A stretch of DNA of 63,916 nt from Bacillus sp. AFS055030. GTDB lineage: Bacteria; Bacillota; Bacilli; Bacillales; Bacillaceae_G. Numbering within the stretch: position 1 is the stretch's first letter; each line of letters opens with the position of its first letter. This document shows positions 17,450 through 26,325 of this stretch, one piece after another. The stretch is taken from contig NZ_NUGT01000008.1 in NCBI RefSeq assembly GCF_002574545.1, forward strand, positions 9,995 through 73,910, written 5' to 3'. Under the pieces are notes generated by a model. The model was given only the letters and a program-made list of their open reading frames with translations. It was not told the DNA's origin and made no database searches. Position numbers and translations under genes: made by a program.

Positions 17450-18268
17450 AACCTGTCATGAGTAAGAAACTTTCTAATTTTTGGCTCGTTTACTTCCTCA
17501 TGAATCTGTTATGAGGAAGTACCAATCTATTTTTGGTTGGTATACTTCCACATGAACCTGTTATGAGGAAGTACCTTTCAATTTTTGTTTGGCAGGTATA
17601 CTTCCACATGAACCAGTTATGAGGAAGTATCTTTCAATTTTTGGCTCGTTTACTTCCACATGAACCAGTTATGAGGAAGTATCTTTCAATTTTTGGTTGG
17701 TATACTTCCACATGAACCAGTTATGAGGAAGTACCTTTCAATTTTTGGCAGGTGTACTTCCACATGAACCTGTTATGAGGAAGTATCTTTCTATTTTTCA
17801 CAGGTGTACTTCCACATGAACCTGTTAAGAGGAAGTATCTTTCTATTTTTCACAGGTGTACTTCCTCATGAACCTGTTAAGAGGAAGTATCTTTCTATTT
17901 TTCACAGGTGTACTTCCACATGAACCAGTTATGAGGAAGTTTCTTTCAATTTTTGGCAGGTATACTTCCGCATGAACCAGTTATGAGGAAGTACCTTTCA
18001 ATTTTTGGCAGGTATACTTCCTCATGAACCAGTTATGAGGAAGTATCTTTCAATTTTTGGTTGGTATACTTCCACATGAACCAGTTAAGAGGAAGTATCT
18101 TTCTATTTTTCACAGGTGTACTTCCACATGAACCTGTTAAGAGGAAGTACCTTTCAATTTTTGGCAGGTATACTTCCGCATGAACCAGTTATGAGGAAGT
18201 ATCTTTCTAATTTTTGGCTGGTGTACTTCCTCATGAACCAGTTATGAGGAAGTACCTTTAAAATTTTT
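17450..18268. repeat. 52-bp tandem hairpin-repeat array 2, about 15 units
   Basis: Fifteen regular units (ATGAAYC cores near 17500, 17552, 17608, 17660, 17712 and on to 18231) plus a decayed one near 17454. The period is 51-56 bp, mostly 52. Each unit has arms CTTCC(T/A/G)CAT and AT(G)AGGAAG around GAACC(T/A)GTT, a hairpin. Units differ mainly in the arm-to-arm spacer, which falls into a few types (GGCAGGTATAC, TTGGTTGGTATAC, TTCACAGGTGTAC). There are no unique spacers. The region 17262-18462 holds no gene. Confidence 0.92.
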
Positions 18269-18331
18269 GTTTAAATAATATATACTTAGACGTTTGTTGT
18301 TCTATATTGACAATGTTTTATTTCAACAGTC
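18258..18331 (+). repeat. Conserved 3' border of hairpin array 2
   Basis: Nearly the same as 300-366 after array 1, including TGTTGTTCTATATTGACAATG and TTTATTTCAACAGT with few changes. Similarity stops at the CAACAGT end in both places, which defines a right border. Confidence 0.75.
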
Positions 18332-18333
18332 TG

Positions 18334-18358
18334 CCGGCTAATTTTAGGCGGTTTTTGT
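18334..18358 (+). terminator. Hairpin terminator after array 2
   Basis: Stem CCGGCTAA / TTAGGCGG (one mismatch) followed by five Ts, just after the conserved border. Array 1 is also followed by a hairpin at the same place. Confidence 0.6.
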
Positions 18359-18462
18359 GTTAATTCAAAATAAATTTTCCTAACATTAAAAATTAATAAT
18401 GTTACATGGGTATTTGGAATAGACTTAAATGTACCGTATTTACATCTTAGGAGGGATCACTC

Positions 18463-18804
18463 GTGGAATGGTATTTAAAAGTATTAAAGAATTACGCAGT
18501 ATTCAGCGGAAGAGCTAGAAGAACAGAGTATTGGATGTTTTTCCTGTTTAATGCCATTATCACTATTATACTTGCGATTTTACAAAGCATTGCCGGTATC
18601 GATGAACTATTAACTGGAATTTACGGTTTACTTACGTTACTACCATCTTTAGCAGTAGGTGCTCGCAGGTTACATGATTCGGGTAGAAGTGGTTGGTGGC
18701 TGTTAATTGGAATAATTCCGTTAATTGGTACGATTATTCTATTGGTTTTCTTCTGTTTGGATAGTGATGAGGGAGATAATCGATTTGGGGCTAATCCTAA
18801 GTAG
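18463..18804 (+). CDS. DUF805 membrane protein
   Basis: A 113-aa protein with the DUF805 pattern: N-terminal MEWYLKVLKNYAVFSGRARRTEYW, then three to four helices, the RRLHDSGRSGWWLLIGIIPL loop, and a C-terminal DNRFG(A)NP. The function of the family is unknown. GTG 18463 starts 8 nt after AGGAGGG. A terminator follows, so it is a single-gene unit. Confidence 0.92.
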   Translation: MEWYLKVLKNYAVFSGRARRTEYWMFFLFNAIITIILAILQSIAGIDELLTGIYGLLTLLPSLAVGARRLHDSGRSGWWLLIGIIPLIGTIILLVFFCLDSDEGDNRFGANPK

Positions 18805-18834
18805 TAGGTTATTGGATAAATAATAGAAGTGGAG

Positions 18835-18858
18835 GCCACCTTTTAAAGGTGGTTTTTT
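18835..18858 (+). terminator. Terminator after the DUF805 gene
   Basis: Stem CCACC / GGTGG with a TTTTAAA loop, followed by six Ts. Confidence 0.8.
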
Positions 18859-19046
18859 GTGTTTGTGGATTAACTTTGAACAAAGTGTATTTCCATACGA
18901 TCATTTAAAGAAATAATATTAACTATTTCTCCATTTTGGTGAAAAAACCATTGAGAGACATGTTTAAGAGTGTATTTTGATCGGTATTCGGCAGTTTGTA
19001 GCCTATGTAAAAAATGACTAAGTATGTAAAACTAAAAACAATCTAG

Positions 19047-19062
19047 TCAATATATTCCACCC
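19047..19062 (+). repeat. 16-bp direct repeat upstream of importer operon 2
   Basis: TCAATATATTCCACCC occurs here and again at 20915-20930 before the binding-protein gene of the same operon. Here it lacks the left hairpin arm present at the second site. It could be a regulator site shared by both transcripts. Confidence 0.55.
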
Positions 19063-19073
19063 TACTGTTCAAA

Positions 19074-19087
19074 TGAATACGTTTTCA
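19074..19087. promoter_or_regulatory. Candidate cre (CcpA) operator, importer operon 2
   Basis: TGAATACGTTTTCA matches 13 of 14 positions of the Bacillus cre consensus TGWAANCGNTNWCA. It lies 43 nt before the permease start, a place where CcpA would block transcription. Confidence 0.65.
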
Positions 19088-19129
19088 CAACTTGAGAGGT
19101 ATTTTATGATGATAGTGGAGGTGTTACAG

Positions 19130-20065
19130 ATGATTGAAACGAAAAAAGTGATTGATACAAATTTAACAGATGCCAAGGCAAAGAAGTCATCTAAAAAATT
19201 AAGAGATTTTTTAAATTATCTTACGTTTGTAGGACCAGTAACTATTGTTTTTGCAGCGATCGTGTTAACGCCATTTTTGATCGGCTTTTTCTATTCATTT
19301 ACTGAGTGGGATGGTGTAGCTGATTCTGCTAAGTGGGTCGGGCTTGAAAATTATAAATACATTTTTACAAAGGATACGGATTTTATCCATTCGTTTATTT
19401 TAACGGGTAAATATACATTATTTGCTGTGATTTTGACCAATGTGATTGGTTTTAGTTTAGCGTTAATCGTAACGCAAGCATTGAAGACTAGAAATATTTT
19501 AAGAACGGTCTTTTTCCTTCCAAATTTAATTGGTGGATTATTATTAGGTTTCATTTGGCAGTTTATTTTTAATAAAGGTTTAATTTCAATTGGACAATTA
19601 TTGCATTCAGACTTTTTACAAAGAGCACTTTTAGGAGAAGAAAAAGGTGCGTTCTGGGCAATTGTGATCGTAGCAGTTTGGCAAGGTGCAGGTTATATAA
19701 TGGTTATTTATGTAGCGGCCTTACAAGGTGTACCACAGGAATTAATTGAAGCAGCTCAAATTGATGGTGCGAATAAATTCCAAGTGTTACGTAAAATCAT
19801 TATTCCAATGGTAGCGCCTGCTGTAACAGTTTGTTTATTCTTAACAATTTCATGGTCATTTAAAGTGTTTGATACGAACCTTTCGTTAACAAATGGTGGA
19901 CCATTTAAATCTACTGAGATGTTGGCATTAAATATTTACACTGAAGCGTTTGTTAATAACCGTTATGGATTAGGTGAAGCAAAAGCGATTGTATTCTTCG
20001 TAGTCGTTGCGTTAATTTCAGTTATTCAAGTGTACATTACGAAGAAGAGGGAGGTTGAGGCATAA
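19130..20065 (+). CDS. Sugar ABC importer permease (copy 2, MalF/MsmF-like)
   Basis: A permease of about 311 aa with six helices and an EAA loop ELIEAAQIDGANKFQVLRKI, closely similar to the gene at 12387. ATG 19130 is preferred because GTGGAGGTG lies just before it. In-frame ATGs further upstream (19073, 19106) lack a ribosome site, and the first one overlaps the cre operator. It is coupled to the next permease by overlap. Unlike copy 1 it is under a cre-type operator and close to a two-component system. Confidence 0.9.
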   Translation: MIETKKVIDTNLTDAKAKKSSKKLRDFLNYLTFVGPVTIVFAAIVLTPFLIGFFYSFTEWDGVADSAKWVGLENYKYIFTKDTDFIHSFILTGKYTLFAVILTNVIGFSLALIVTQALKTRNILRTVFFLPNLIGGLLLGFIWQFIFNKGLISIGQLLHSDFLQRALLGEEKGAFWAIVIVAVWQGAGYIMVIYVAALQGVPQELIEAAQIDGANKFQVLRKIIIPMVAPAVTVCLFLTISWSFKVFDTNLSLTNGGPFKSTEMLALNIYTEAFVNNRYGLGEAKAIVFFVVVALISVIQVYITKKREVEA

Positions 20066-20895
20066 TGCTGAAAGAACGATATACTGGCTTAACTTTTATA
20101 TTAGAAATAGCAGCGATTCTACTTGCTCTCGTCTTCTTAGTTCCTTTTTATTATGTGTTAGGTAACTCATTTAAATCATTTGCTGATATTTTACAAAATA
20201 CATCTTCGCTTCCAAAGAGCTTAGATTTTACAAACTATCAACAAGCAATCGAAATCATGAATTTCTGGAAAGCACTATTGAACTCATTAATCGTAACAAT
20301 TGTAAGTAATGTTGTAATCGTCTTTTTCTGTTCGATGGCAGCTTATAAACTAGTGCGTTCAAAAAGTAAAATTTCAAATATCATTTTCTTTATCTTTGTA
20401 GCAACAATGGTAATCCCGTTCCAATCAATTATGATCCCACTCGTGAAAGTCGGAAGCACGCTTCATTTAATGAATAGCCATTGGGGATTAGTCATTATGT
20501 ATTTAGGTTTCGGGTCAGCATTATCAATCTTCCTATATCATGGATTTATTAAAACAATTCCAATCGAGTTAGAGGAAGCAGCAATTATTGATGGATGTTC
20601 ACCGACTATGGTTTTCTGGAAAGTTGTTTTTCCACTTTTAAAACCAATTACGGTTACAATTGTGATCTTAAATACGTTATGGATTTGGAATGACTTCTTA
20701 TTACCATCACTTGTATTAAGAGATATGGAGTTAAGAACGATTCCTCTTGCTACATTCTACTTCTTTGGAGCATATACAAAACAGTGGAACTTAGCGTTAT
20801 CTGGACTTGTTTTAGGGATCACACCACTATTAATTTTCTACTTTGCAGCACAGAAACACATTATTAAAGGGATTACAAGCGGTTCAATTAAATAA
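20065..20895 (+). CDS. Sugar ABC importer permease (copy 2, MalG/MsmG-like)
   Basis: A 276-aa permease with six helices, EAA motif ELEEAAIIDGCSPTMVFWKV and C-terminus GITSGSIK. It is almost collinear with the gene at 13340, with many synonymous differences, so the duplication is not recent. The start overlaps the stop of the preceding permease (ATAATG arrangement), with GGGAGG upstream. A hairpin and a fresh promoter with cre separate it from the binding-protein gene. Confidence 0.9.
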   Translation: MLKERYTGLTFILEIAAILLALVFLVPFYYVLGNSFKSFADILQNTSSLPKSLDFTNYQQAIEIMNFWKALLNSLIVTIVSNVVIVFFCSMAAYKLVRSKSKISNIIFFIFVATMVIPFQSIMIPLVKVGSTLHLMNSHWGLVIMYLGFGSALSIFLYHGFIKTIPIELEEAAIIDGCSPTMVFWKVVFPLLKPITVTIVILNTLWIWNDFLLPSLVLRDMELRTIPLATFYFFGAYTKQWNLALSGLVLGITPLLIFYFAAQKHIIKGITSGSIK

Positions 20896-20902
20896 GGTGA
20901 CT

Positions 20903-20930
20903 GGGTGGAAGCTATCAATATATTCCACCC
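20903..20930 (+). promoter_or_regulatory. Intercistronic hairpin between permease and binding protein
   Basis: Perfect 8-bp stem GGGTGGAA / TTCCACCC with a 12-nt loop and no T run. It could protect the 3' end of the permease message or partly terminate it. The right arm is part of the 16-bp repeat also found at 19047. Confidence 0.6.
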
Positions 20931-20973
20931 ATCATGTCAATTTAGGCTATCTATAGTTGCTTATTTTTAAATG

Positions 20974-20992
20974 TATAATGAAAGCGTATTCA
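20974..20992 (+). promoter_or_regulatory. -10 element overlapping a cre operator, binding-protein gene
   Basis: TATAAT at 20974-20979 runs into TGAAAGCGTATTCA (20979-20992), a full match to the degenerate cre consensus WTGNAANCGNWNNCAW. No good -35 is seen at 17 bp. It predicts a separate, CcpA-repressed promoter for the binding protein, allowing it to be made in excess over the permeases. Confidence 0.6.
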
Positions 20993-21025
20993 AAATAAAG
21001 AATATTGAGACGGGGGTTTATAGTA

Positions 21026-22297
21026 ATGAAAAAGATGCTAAAAGTAGCAGCTGCATTAACAACTTCAGTGATGTTATTCTCTGCATGTTCTGGAGGGTCT
21101 TCAGACAAAGCTTCAAATGAATCAAAGGATAAAAAAGTAACATTAAACGTATTCCAGTTTAAAGCTGAGATTGCGAAAGATTTAGAACAAATGGCGAAGG
21201 ATTACCATAAGGAAAATCCAAACGTAACAGTTAAAATTCAAACTGTTGGTGGCGGTGCTGACTACGGTGCTGCATTAAAAGCGCAATTTGCTTCAGGTAA
21301 CGAACCAGATATCTTTAACAACGGTGGATTCCAAGAAGCAGAAACTTGGAAAGATAAATTAGAAGATCTTTCTGATCAATCATGGGTAAAAGACTTATAT
21401 CCAGGAACTGAAAAACCAATGACAATTGACGGCAAACTTTACGGTATGCCAATGAATACTGAAGGTTACGGCTTTATTTACAATAAAGATTTATTCGCAA
21501 AAGCTGGTATTACTGAAGCACCAAAAACATTAAGCGAATTAACTGCTGCAGCTGAAAAGCTTAAAAAAGCAGGGATCACACCATTCTCAGTAGGATACGG
21601 TGAGTGGTGGATTCTAGGAATTCACTTATTAAATATTCCTTTCGCTCAACAGCAAGATCCAGACCAATTCATGGCTGATGTTTCTGCTGGTAAAGTGAAA
21701 ATTCAAGACAATGAGCAATTCAAACAATTTATGAAACTGTTTGACTTAACAATCAAAAACGGAAATAAAAATCCTTTAACAACTGATTACAACACACAAG
21801 TTACAAACTTTGCTCAAGGTAAAACAGCTATGATCCAACAAGGTAACTGGATTCAAGGTATGGTTGATGGAATTACTCCTAACATGAACTTAGGCGTATT
21901 ACCAATTCCAATCAACGATGACAAAGCAGCAATGGACAAATTACCAATGGGTGTACCAAATAACTGGGTAGTTAACAAAAACTCTAAAAACAAAGAAGAA
22001 GCTAAAAAATTCTTAGAATGGATGGTTACTTCTGACACTGGTAAGAAATACATTGTAGAAAAATTCAAATTTATCCCAGCACTAAAAACAATTGAAGGTA
22101 AAAACTTAGGACCAATCGCAGACGATCTATTAAAATACTCTGCAGAAGGTAAAACATTATCTTGGAACTGGTTCAAATACCCAGATGGAGCTACAAATGA
22201 GTTTGGTGCATCAATGCAAGCTTACGTTGGAAAGCAAAAATCTGCTGATGAAATGTTAAAATCGATTGAAGAATCTTGGATGAAATTAAAAAAATAA
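21026..22297 (+). CDS. Sugar ABC importer substrate-binding lipoprotein (copy 2)
   Basis: A solute-binding protein of about 423 aa. The lipobox is LFSAC, followed by a Ser/Gly/Asp-rich linker. It shares the LNVFQFKAEIAKDLE start and the cleft segments FNNGGFQEA and YGEWWILGIH with copy 1, so the ligand is probably the same or close. ATG 21026 lies 9 nt after GGGGG; a TTG at 21005 is in frame but has no ribosome site. It has its own promoter with a cre site and a strong terminator. Confidence 0.9.
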   Translation: MKKMLKVAAALTTSVMLFSACSGGSSDKASNESKDKKVTLNVFQFKAEIAKDLEQMAKDYHKENPNVTVKIQTVGGGADYGAALKAQFASGNEPDIFNNGGFQEAETWKDKLEDLSDQSWVKDLYPGTEKPMTIDGKLYGMPMNTEGYGFIYNKDLFAKAGITEAPKTLSELTAAAEKLKKAGITPFSVGYGEWWILGIHLLNIPFAQQQDPDQFMADVSAGKVKIQDNEQFKQFMKLFDLTIKNGNKNPLTTDYNTQVTNFAQGKTAMIQQGNWIQGMVDGITPNMNLGVLPIPINDDKAAMDKLPMGVPNNWVVNKNSKNKEEAKKFLEWMVTSDTGKKYIVEKFKFIPALKTIEGKNLGPIADDLLKYSAEGKTLSWNWFKYPDGATNEFGASMQAYVGKQKSADEMLKSIEESWMKLKK

Positions 22298-22344
22298 GTT
22301 CTTAATTGGAGGCTTTCCTAAAAGTTCCTCTATAGATTAAGGCT

Positions 22345-22380
22345 AACCCCACAAGGAGATTACTTGTGGGGTTTTATCTT
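22345..22380 (+). terminator. Terminator of sugar importer operon 2
   Basis: Stem AACCCCACAAG / CTTGTGGGGTT followed by TTATCTTT. Confidence 0.88.
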
Positions 22381-22536
22381 TATAAATAACGATCTGTTTA
22401 ATGAACAAAACTTCTTATTTGATTAGAAAGAAAACCATCCAATCAATTTAGTTCACAAAATGTTCTGGTTAAAAGCTTATATTTTACTAATCCCGTGATA
22501 TGATTTTAGTATGAAATAATAAAGTGTATTAAAAAA

Positions 22537-22758
22537 ATGATATTAACTGGGCATGCTGATGAAAAGGTGAGTGATGCTATGCTTGATGAAATGAGAACGT
22601 TCGAAAAAGGATTTCCTGACGGAGTTTTTGTAGAACCAAACTGCACAAGTGAACCTAAAGTAAAGGTTAAGGCATAGTATGAATACTGTAGGAAAAGCGG
22701 ATTAAAGCCTAAAGATTTAACAGAAAATGAAAGAAAACAGTTTCTTGTTTATGAATGA
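22537..22758 (+). pseudogene. Remnant of the C-terminus of an ATP-dependent DNA ligase
   Basis: One frame reads through 46 codons, a TAG stop (22675), then 26 more codons to TGA. The peptide holds FPDGVFVEP and, after PKVKVKA, a block YEYCRKSGL. This resembles the end of bacterial ATP-dependent (LigD/LigB-type) ligases, where G-(V/F)P.GV.WVEP is followed by a VKV.F.E.T..G.LR segment. The N-terminal catalytic part is absent. The assignment rests on pattern memory and is uncertain; the in-frame stop and truncation are plain. The rest of 22381-22857 holds nothing recognisable. Confidence 0.35.
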
Positions 22759-22857
22759 AAAAATAAACTTTGTATTTAATAGAAGAAACCCAGTGAACTT
22801 AAGGAGTTTATAAGGGTGTTATTCGCTCTATATCTTTGATAAACTAATAATAGAAAG

Positions 22858-22871
22858 TGCAAACGTTTCCG
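22858..22871. promoter_or_regulatory. Candidate cre operator before the sensor kinase
   Basis: TGCAAACGTTTCCG has the full cre core (TGNAANCGTTT) with one mismatch at the last base. It lies 15 nt before the kinase start and just after a TAATAA/TAATAG -10-like sequence near 22846. Confidence 0.6.
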
Positions 22872-22885
22872 CAAAGGATGTTATC

Positions 22886-24691
22886 ATGAAAAACAGTATT
22901 AGAAGAAAGTTGATTACCTTATTGTTAATCGCGACCATTATTCCATTTGGTTTATCGATTATCGCAAGTTATTTTTATACGAAAAACACGGTTACGAAGG
23001 AATTTGTCAATACGAATTATGATTTATTGAAGCGTAGTGGGAATGATTTATTGAGTTATTTTAATGAAATTTACGGTATTCCATTGTCCATTTATAGTAA
23101 TCGACCGTTTTTGTCTGTGTTAGAAAATGGTGCGACAGCTTATATCGAACAAAATTCTGCTGAAATTCAGCGTAGTTTATTAGGACTTTATTTTTCTAGA
23201 AGAGAGATCGAGCAGTTGCATTTATATTTAACGAAGGGTAAGGATGATTACACCGTATACAATGCAAAGGTGAGTAGTCGAGGGAAGTTGTATAATTTCA
23301 ATAAAATTCCCCCATATAGAAATTTAAGTTTTTCGAGGGATTCGTATTATATTCAACCGACTCATCTGATTCAAAATTATAATAATTTATCTGATTTTCG
23401 AATTGAGCCAGTTAAGCAGGTCGTATCATTTCATTATTTTTTAAATAATGTTACGTCCGACCAATGGCTAGGCTTTTTATCAATTGATATTGAATTAAGC
23501 AGAATTAATGAGATTTTTGATCGTATTTATAAAAAAGGAGAGGAACATCTTTTCGTTGTTGGTGATGGGAATGTTGTTTTGTATTCTTCTGAAAAAAAGC
23601 TGATTGGTAAAAAGCTAGAAACGAAATGGTATAAAAAAATTAGCTCAGATCGATCAGGGGAAACTAGTTTTGAATGGAAGGACAAGGACTTTAGAGGGGT
23701 CTATGTGTATGACAAAATAAGAAGTAATCATCAACAATGGACAATCATTAAAAGCATTCCTTATAAAAATCTCTATCATAATTCGAATCAATTATTGAAG
23801 ATTACCGTTACACTTGGGGCGATTTCAGTCTTATTAGTCATCATTTTAACGATTATCGTATCTTTCAGATTTACCCGACCAATACGAATCTTAATTCGAG
23901 ATATGCAGCGAATTGAGAAGGGGGAACTTGCTGTTTCTTTTGATACGTTAGGAAATGATGAGTTTGGTCAGTTAGGTAAACATTTTACTTCAATGGTCGA
24001 TACGTTAAATGATTTATATATAAAAGAATACAAGCTTCAAATTGAGAATAAAACGAATCAATTAAAAGTACTTCAGTCTCAAATCAATCCGCATTTTTTA
24101 TACAATGCCTTGCAGTCAATTGGAACTCTTTCATTAAAAAATGACGGAATTAAAGTGTATCGATTAATTATGTCATTATCAAAAATCATGAGATATAGCA
24201 TGAAAAATAATGAAGATTTCGTAACGCTTAAAGATGAATTAAACCATATAAAAGATTATTTATCGCTTCAAAATGAACGTTATGATGGTAGATTTGTTTA
24301 TAACCTGGAAGTGGATGAAGGGGTAAAGAATGTAAAAATGCCAAAAATGATTTTACAGCCAATCGTGGAAAATTTCTTTAAACATGGCTTTGAAAAACAA
24401 CAAAAGCTTGGTGAATTAAATATTTCGATTCATAGACAACAAGATAATCGTTTAAAAATAGTCATTGCTGATAATGGTGAAGGTGCATCGGAAGAGGAAT
24501 TAGAAATTATCAATTCATCGCTAGCAGAAGGTGGATTAAATACGAATGAGAGTATCGGTTTAAAAAATATATCTGATCGCCTTCATTTCTATTATGGTAA
24601 AAAAGCAGAAGTAAAAATAGAAAGTGTGAAGCATGAAAACTTTGTTGTAACGATAATCTTACCGATTGAAATGACAAGAGGAGAAAGTTAA
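22886..24691 (+). CDS. YesM-family sensor histidine kinase
   Basis: A 601-aa membrane kinase. Helices at about 9-30 and 303-326 enclose an extracellular sensor domain of the Cache type. A HAMP domain (about 327-380), a His_kinase domain with phospho-acceptor H403 in INPHFLYNALQS, and a HATPase_c domain (about 485-597; N-box VENFFKHG, DNGEG) follow. This is the YesM type that senses carbohydrates or their binding proteins in Bacillaceae. It lies next to importer operon 2 and just upstream of its regulator, so it probably controls the importer. A cre site lies in its promoter. Confidence 0.92.
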   Translation: MKNSIRRKLITLLLIATIIPFGLSIIASYFYTKNTVTKEFVNTNYDLLKRSGNDLLSYFNEIYGIPLSIYSNRPFLSVLENGATAYIEQNSAEIQRSLLGLYFSRREIEQLHLYLTKGKDDYTVYNAKVSSRGKLYNFNKIPPYRNLSFSRDSYYIQPTHLIQNYNNLSDFRIEPVKQVVSFHYFLNNVTSDQWLGFLSIDIELSRINEIFDRIYKKGEEHLFVVGDGNVVLYSSEKKLIGKKLETKWYKKISSDRSGETSFEWKDKDFRGVYVYDKIRSNHQQWTIIKSIPYKNLYHNSNQLLKITVTLGAISVLLVIILTIIVSFRFTRPIRILIRDMQRIEKGELAVSFDTLGNDEFGQLGKHFTSMVDTLNDLYIKEYKLQIENKTNQLKVLQSQINPHFLYNALQSIGTLSLKNDGIKVYRLIMSLSKIMRYSMKNNEDFVTLKDELNHIKDYLSLQNERYDGRFVYNLEVDEGVKNVKMPKMILQPIVENFFKHGFEKQQKLGELNISIHRQQDNRLKIVIADNGEGASEEELEIINSSLAEGGLNTNESIGLKNISDRLHFYYGKKAEVKIESVKHENFVVTIILPIEMTRGES

Positions 24692-24693
24692 TC

Positions 24694-26247
24694 ATGAAGG
24701 TTCTACTAATAGATGACGAAAAGCATGTACGAGAAGGTGTAAAACTTCTTGCAGATTGGGATGCAATTGGTGTTACTGAAATATTAGAAGCAGAAAACGG
24801 AGCAATCGCTCAAGACATCATTATAAAGGAAAGACCAACAATCATTTTTACTGACTTAATGATGCCAGAGCTAGACGGTAGAGGACTATTAAAATGGCTT
24901 CATTCAGAAAATATTAATTGCAAAGTAATCGTTGTAACGGGATATGATGACTACCATTATATGAGAGAAGCCATCCAGTTCGGTGCATCCGATTATTTAT
25001 TGAAACCAATTGATCCGGATATTTTGAATGAAACTTTAGTAAAAGTAGTTTCCGATTGGAATGAAAAAGAAAAAGAGAGAATTGATGCATTAAATGACTT
25101 TCGTTTACTGCAAGAAGTTTTACCTGTTTACAGAGACAAACAATTAACAAATGCAATTTACGGTAAAGAATATAATCAGAATATATTAAACCAATTAGGA
25201 TACGAAGAAGGACAAACTTTACATGTTTCTTTACTAAAATTACGAAATCTAGAGACATTCAAAGACATCTGGCCGGAGGATTTATGCTTCTTTGCCCTAT
25301 TGAATATAGCAAATGAAATTCTTCAAAACCAAAATGGAGGAATTGCATTTCGGAATTTACAAGGAACAAAAGAGATTTGCTTACTATATTGGGGCGAGCA
25401 AGTAACTGACAGGATCCAACATATCGCTAAAATTTTATCGACAGTTGTGCCTTTCCCGTTTCATTTTGCAATTAGTAGAAAGTTAACCATTGATTCGATC
25501 CAGTCTGGGTATGAGGAAGTTGTAAATGTCTTGCAGCATGTAAATATTTTAGAAAAACGAGATGTACCGGTTTATTCGTATGAAGATATAAAAGAGTATC
25601 AACCGATTAATCTAGTAGAAATCATCAACTTATTTGAACAAATGGTTGAGAAACAGGATATTTATATTTACGATGAAGTCATTCAACGTTTTAGTAAACG
25701 AATCGCACAGAAGAATTATCTACCTTTTGCACAATTACAATCATTGCATCAGGAGTTTCTAATCTTCCTTAATCACTGGATTAATAAACTATCGCTTCAA
25801 ACCATTCAGGAAGTGGATTTAGAATTGTTCTGGAATGCGAAAGGACATTTTGAAATTGGTAATTATGTAGCGACTCAAAGGGAAAGAGTACAATCGATTA
25901 TTCAAGAAAAAAATCAAACGAACCAAGAACTAAATAGTATTGAAGCAATTGCAAATTATATTCAACTGAACTATGCTGAAGAAATTTCACTACAGGAGTT
26001 TTCAGAGAAATTCTATTTAAGCCGCGAATATATATCCCGTAAGTTCAAACAAATTTACGGTGTGAATATTTCAGATTATATCGTTTCAATTCGGATCGAA
26101 AAAGCGAAGGAATTATTGAAGTTCCCCAATTTAAAAATTTATGAAATAGCTGGGAAAATCGGTTATCAAGATGATAAATACTTCCGAAAAGTGTTTAAGA
26201 AAATCGTTGGCATGACCCCAAATGAATACCGAAATATGAATAGTTAG
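24694..26247 (+). CDS. YesN-family response regulator with AraC-type DNA-binding domain
   Basis: A 517-aa regulator. The receiver domain (about 1-120) has D7, D8, the phospho-accepting D54 in FTDLMMP and K104 in LLKPID. A variable middle region (about 130-400) follows, then a double helix-turn-helix AraC domain (about 415-515) ending in KYFRKVFKKIVGMTPNEYR. It starts 2 nt after the kinase stop. It probably activates importer operon 2 and perhaps copy 1; the 16-bp repeats at 19047 and 20915 are candidate sites. Confidence 0.93.
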   Translation: MKVLLIDDEKHVREGVKLLADWDAIGVTEILEAENGAIAQDIIIKERPTIIFTDLMMPELDGRGLLKWLHSENINCKVIVVTGYDDYHYMREAIQFGASDYLLKPIDPDILNETLVKVVSDWNEKEKERIDALNDFRLLQEVLPVYRDKQLTNAIYGKEYNQNILNQLGYEEGQTLHVSLLKLRNLETFKDIWPEDLCFFALLNIANEILQNQNGGIAFRNLQGTKEICLLYWGEQVTDRIQHIAKILSTVVPFPFHFAISRKLTIDSIQSGYEEVVNVLQHVNILEKRDVPVYSYEDIKEYQPINLVEIINLFEQMVEKQDIYIYDEVIQRFSKRIAQKNYLPFAQLQSLHQEFLIFLNHWINKLSLQTIQEVDLELFWNAKGHFEIGNYVATQRERVQSIIQEKNQTNQELNSIEAIANYIQLNYAEEISLQEFSEKFYLSREYISRKFKQIYGVNISDYIVSIRIEKAKELLKFPNLKIYEIAGKIGYQDDKYFRKVFKKIVGMTPNEYRNMNS

Positions 26248-26325
26248 TAAAAAAGTTGCAGGGATTCCTTGGAATCTGGGGAATATGTAATTAGATATGT
26301 ATTCTATGGTCCGGGGGATTAAAAA

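Noticed and set aside
1-18268. CRISPR arrays at 1-309 and 17450-18268
   Set aside because: The period is regular, but the whole 52-bp unit is repeated; there are no unique spacers and no cas genes.
19073-19129. Start of the second importer permease at ATG 19073
   Set aside because: It overlaps the cre operator and lacks a ribosome site; GTGGAGGTG fits ATG 19130.
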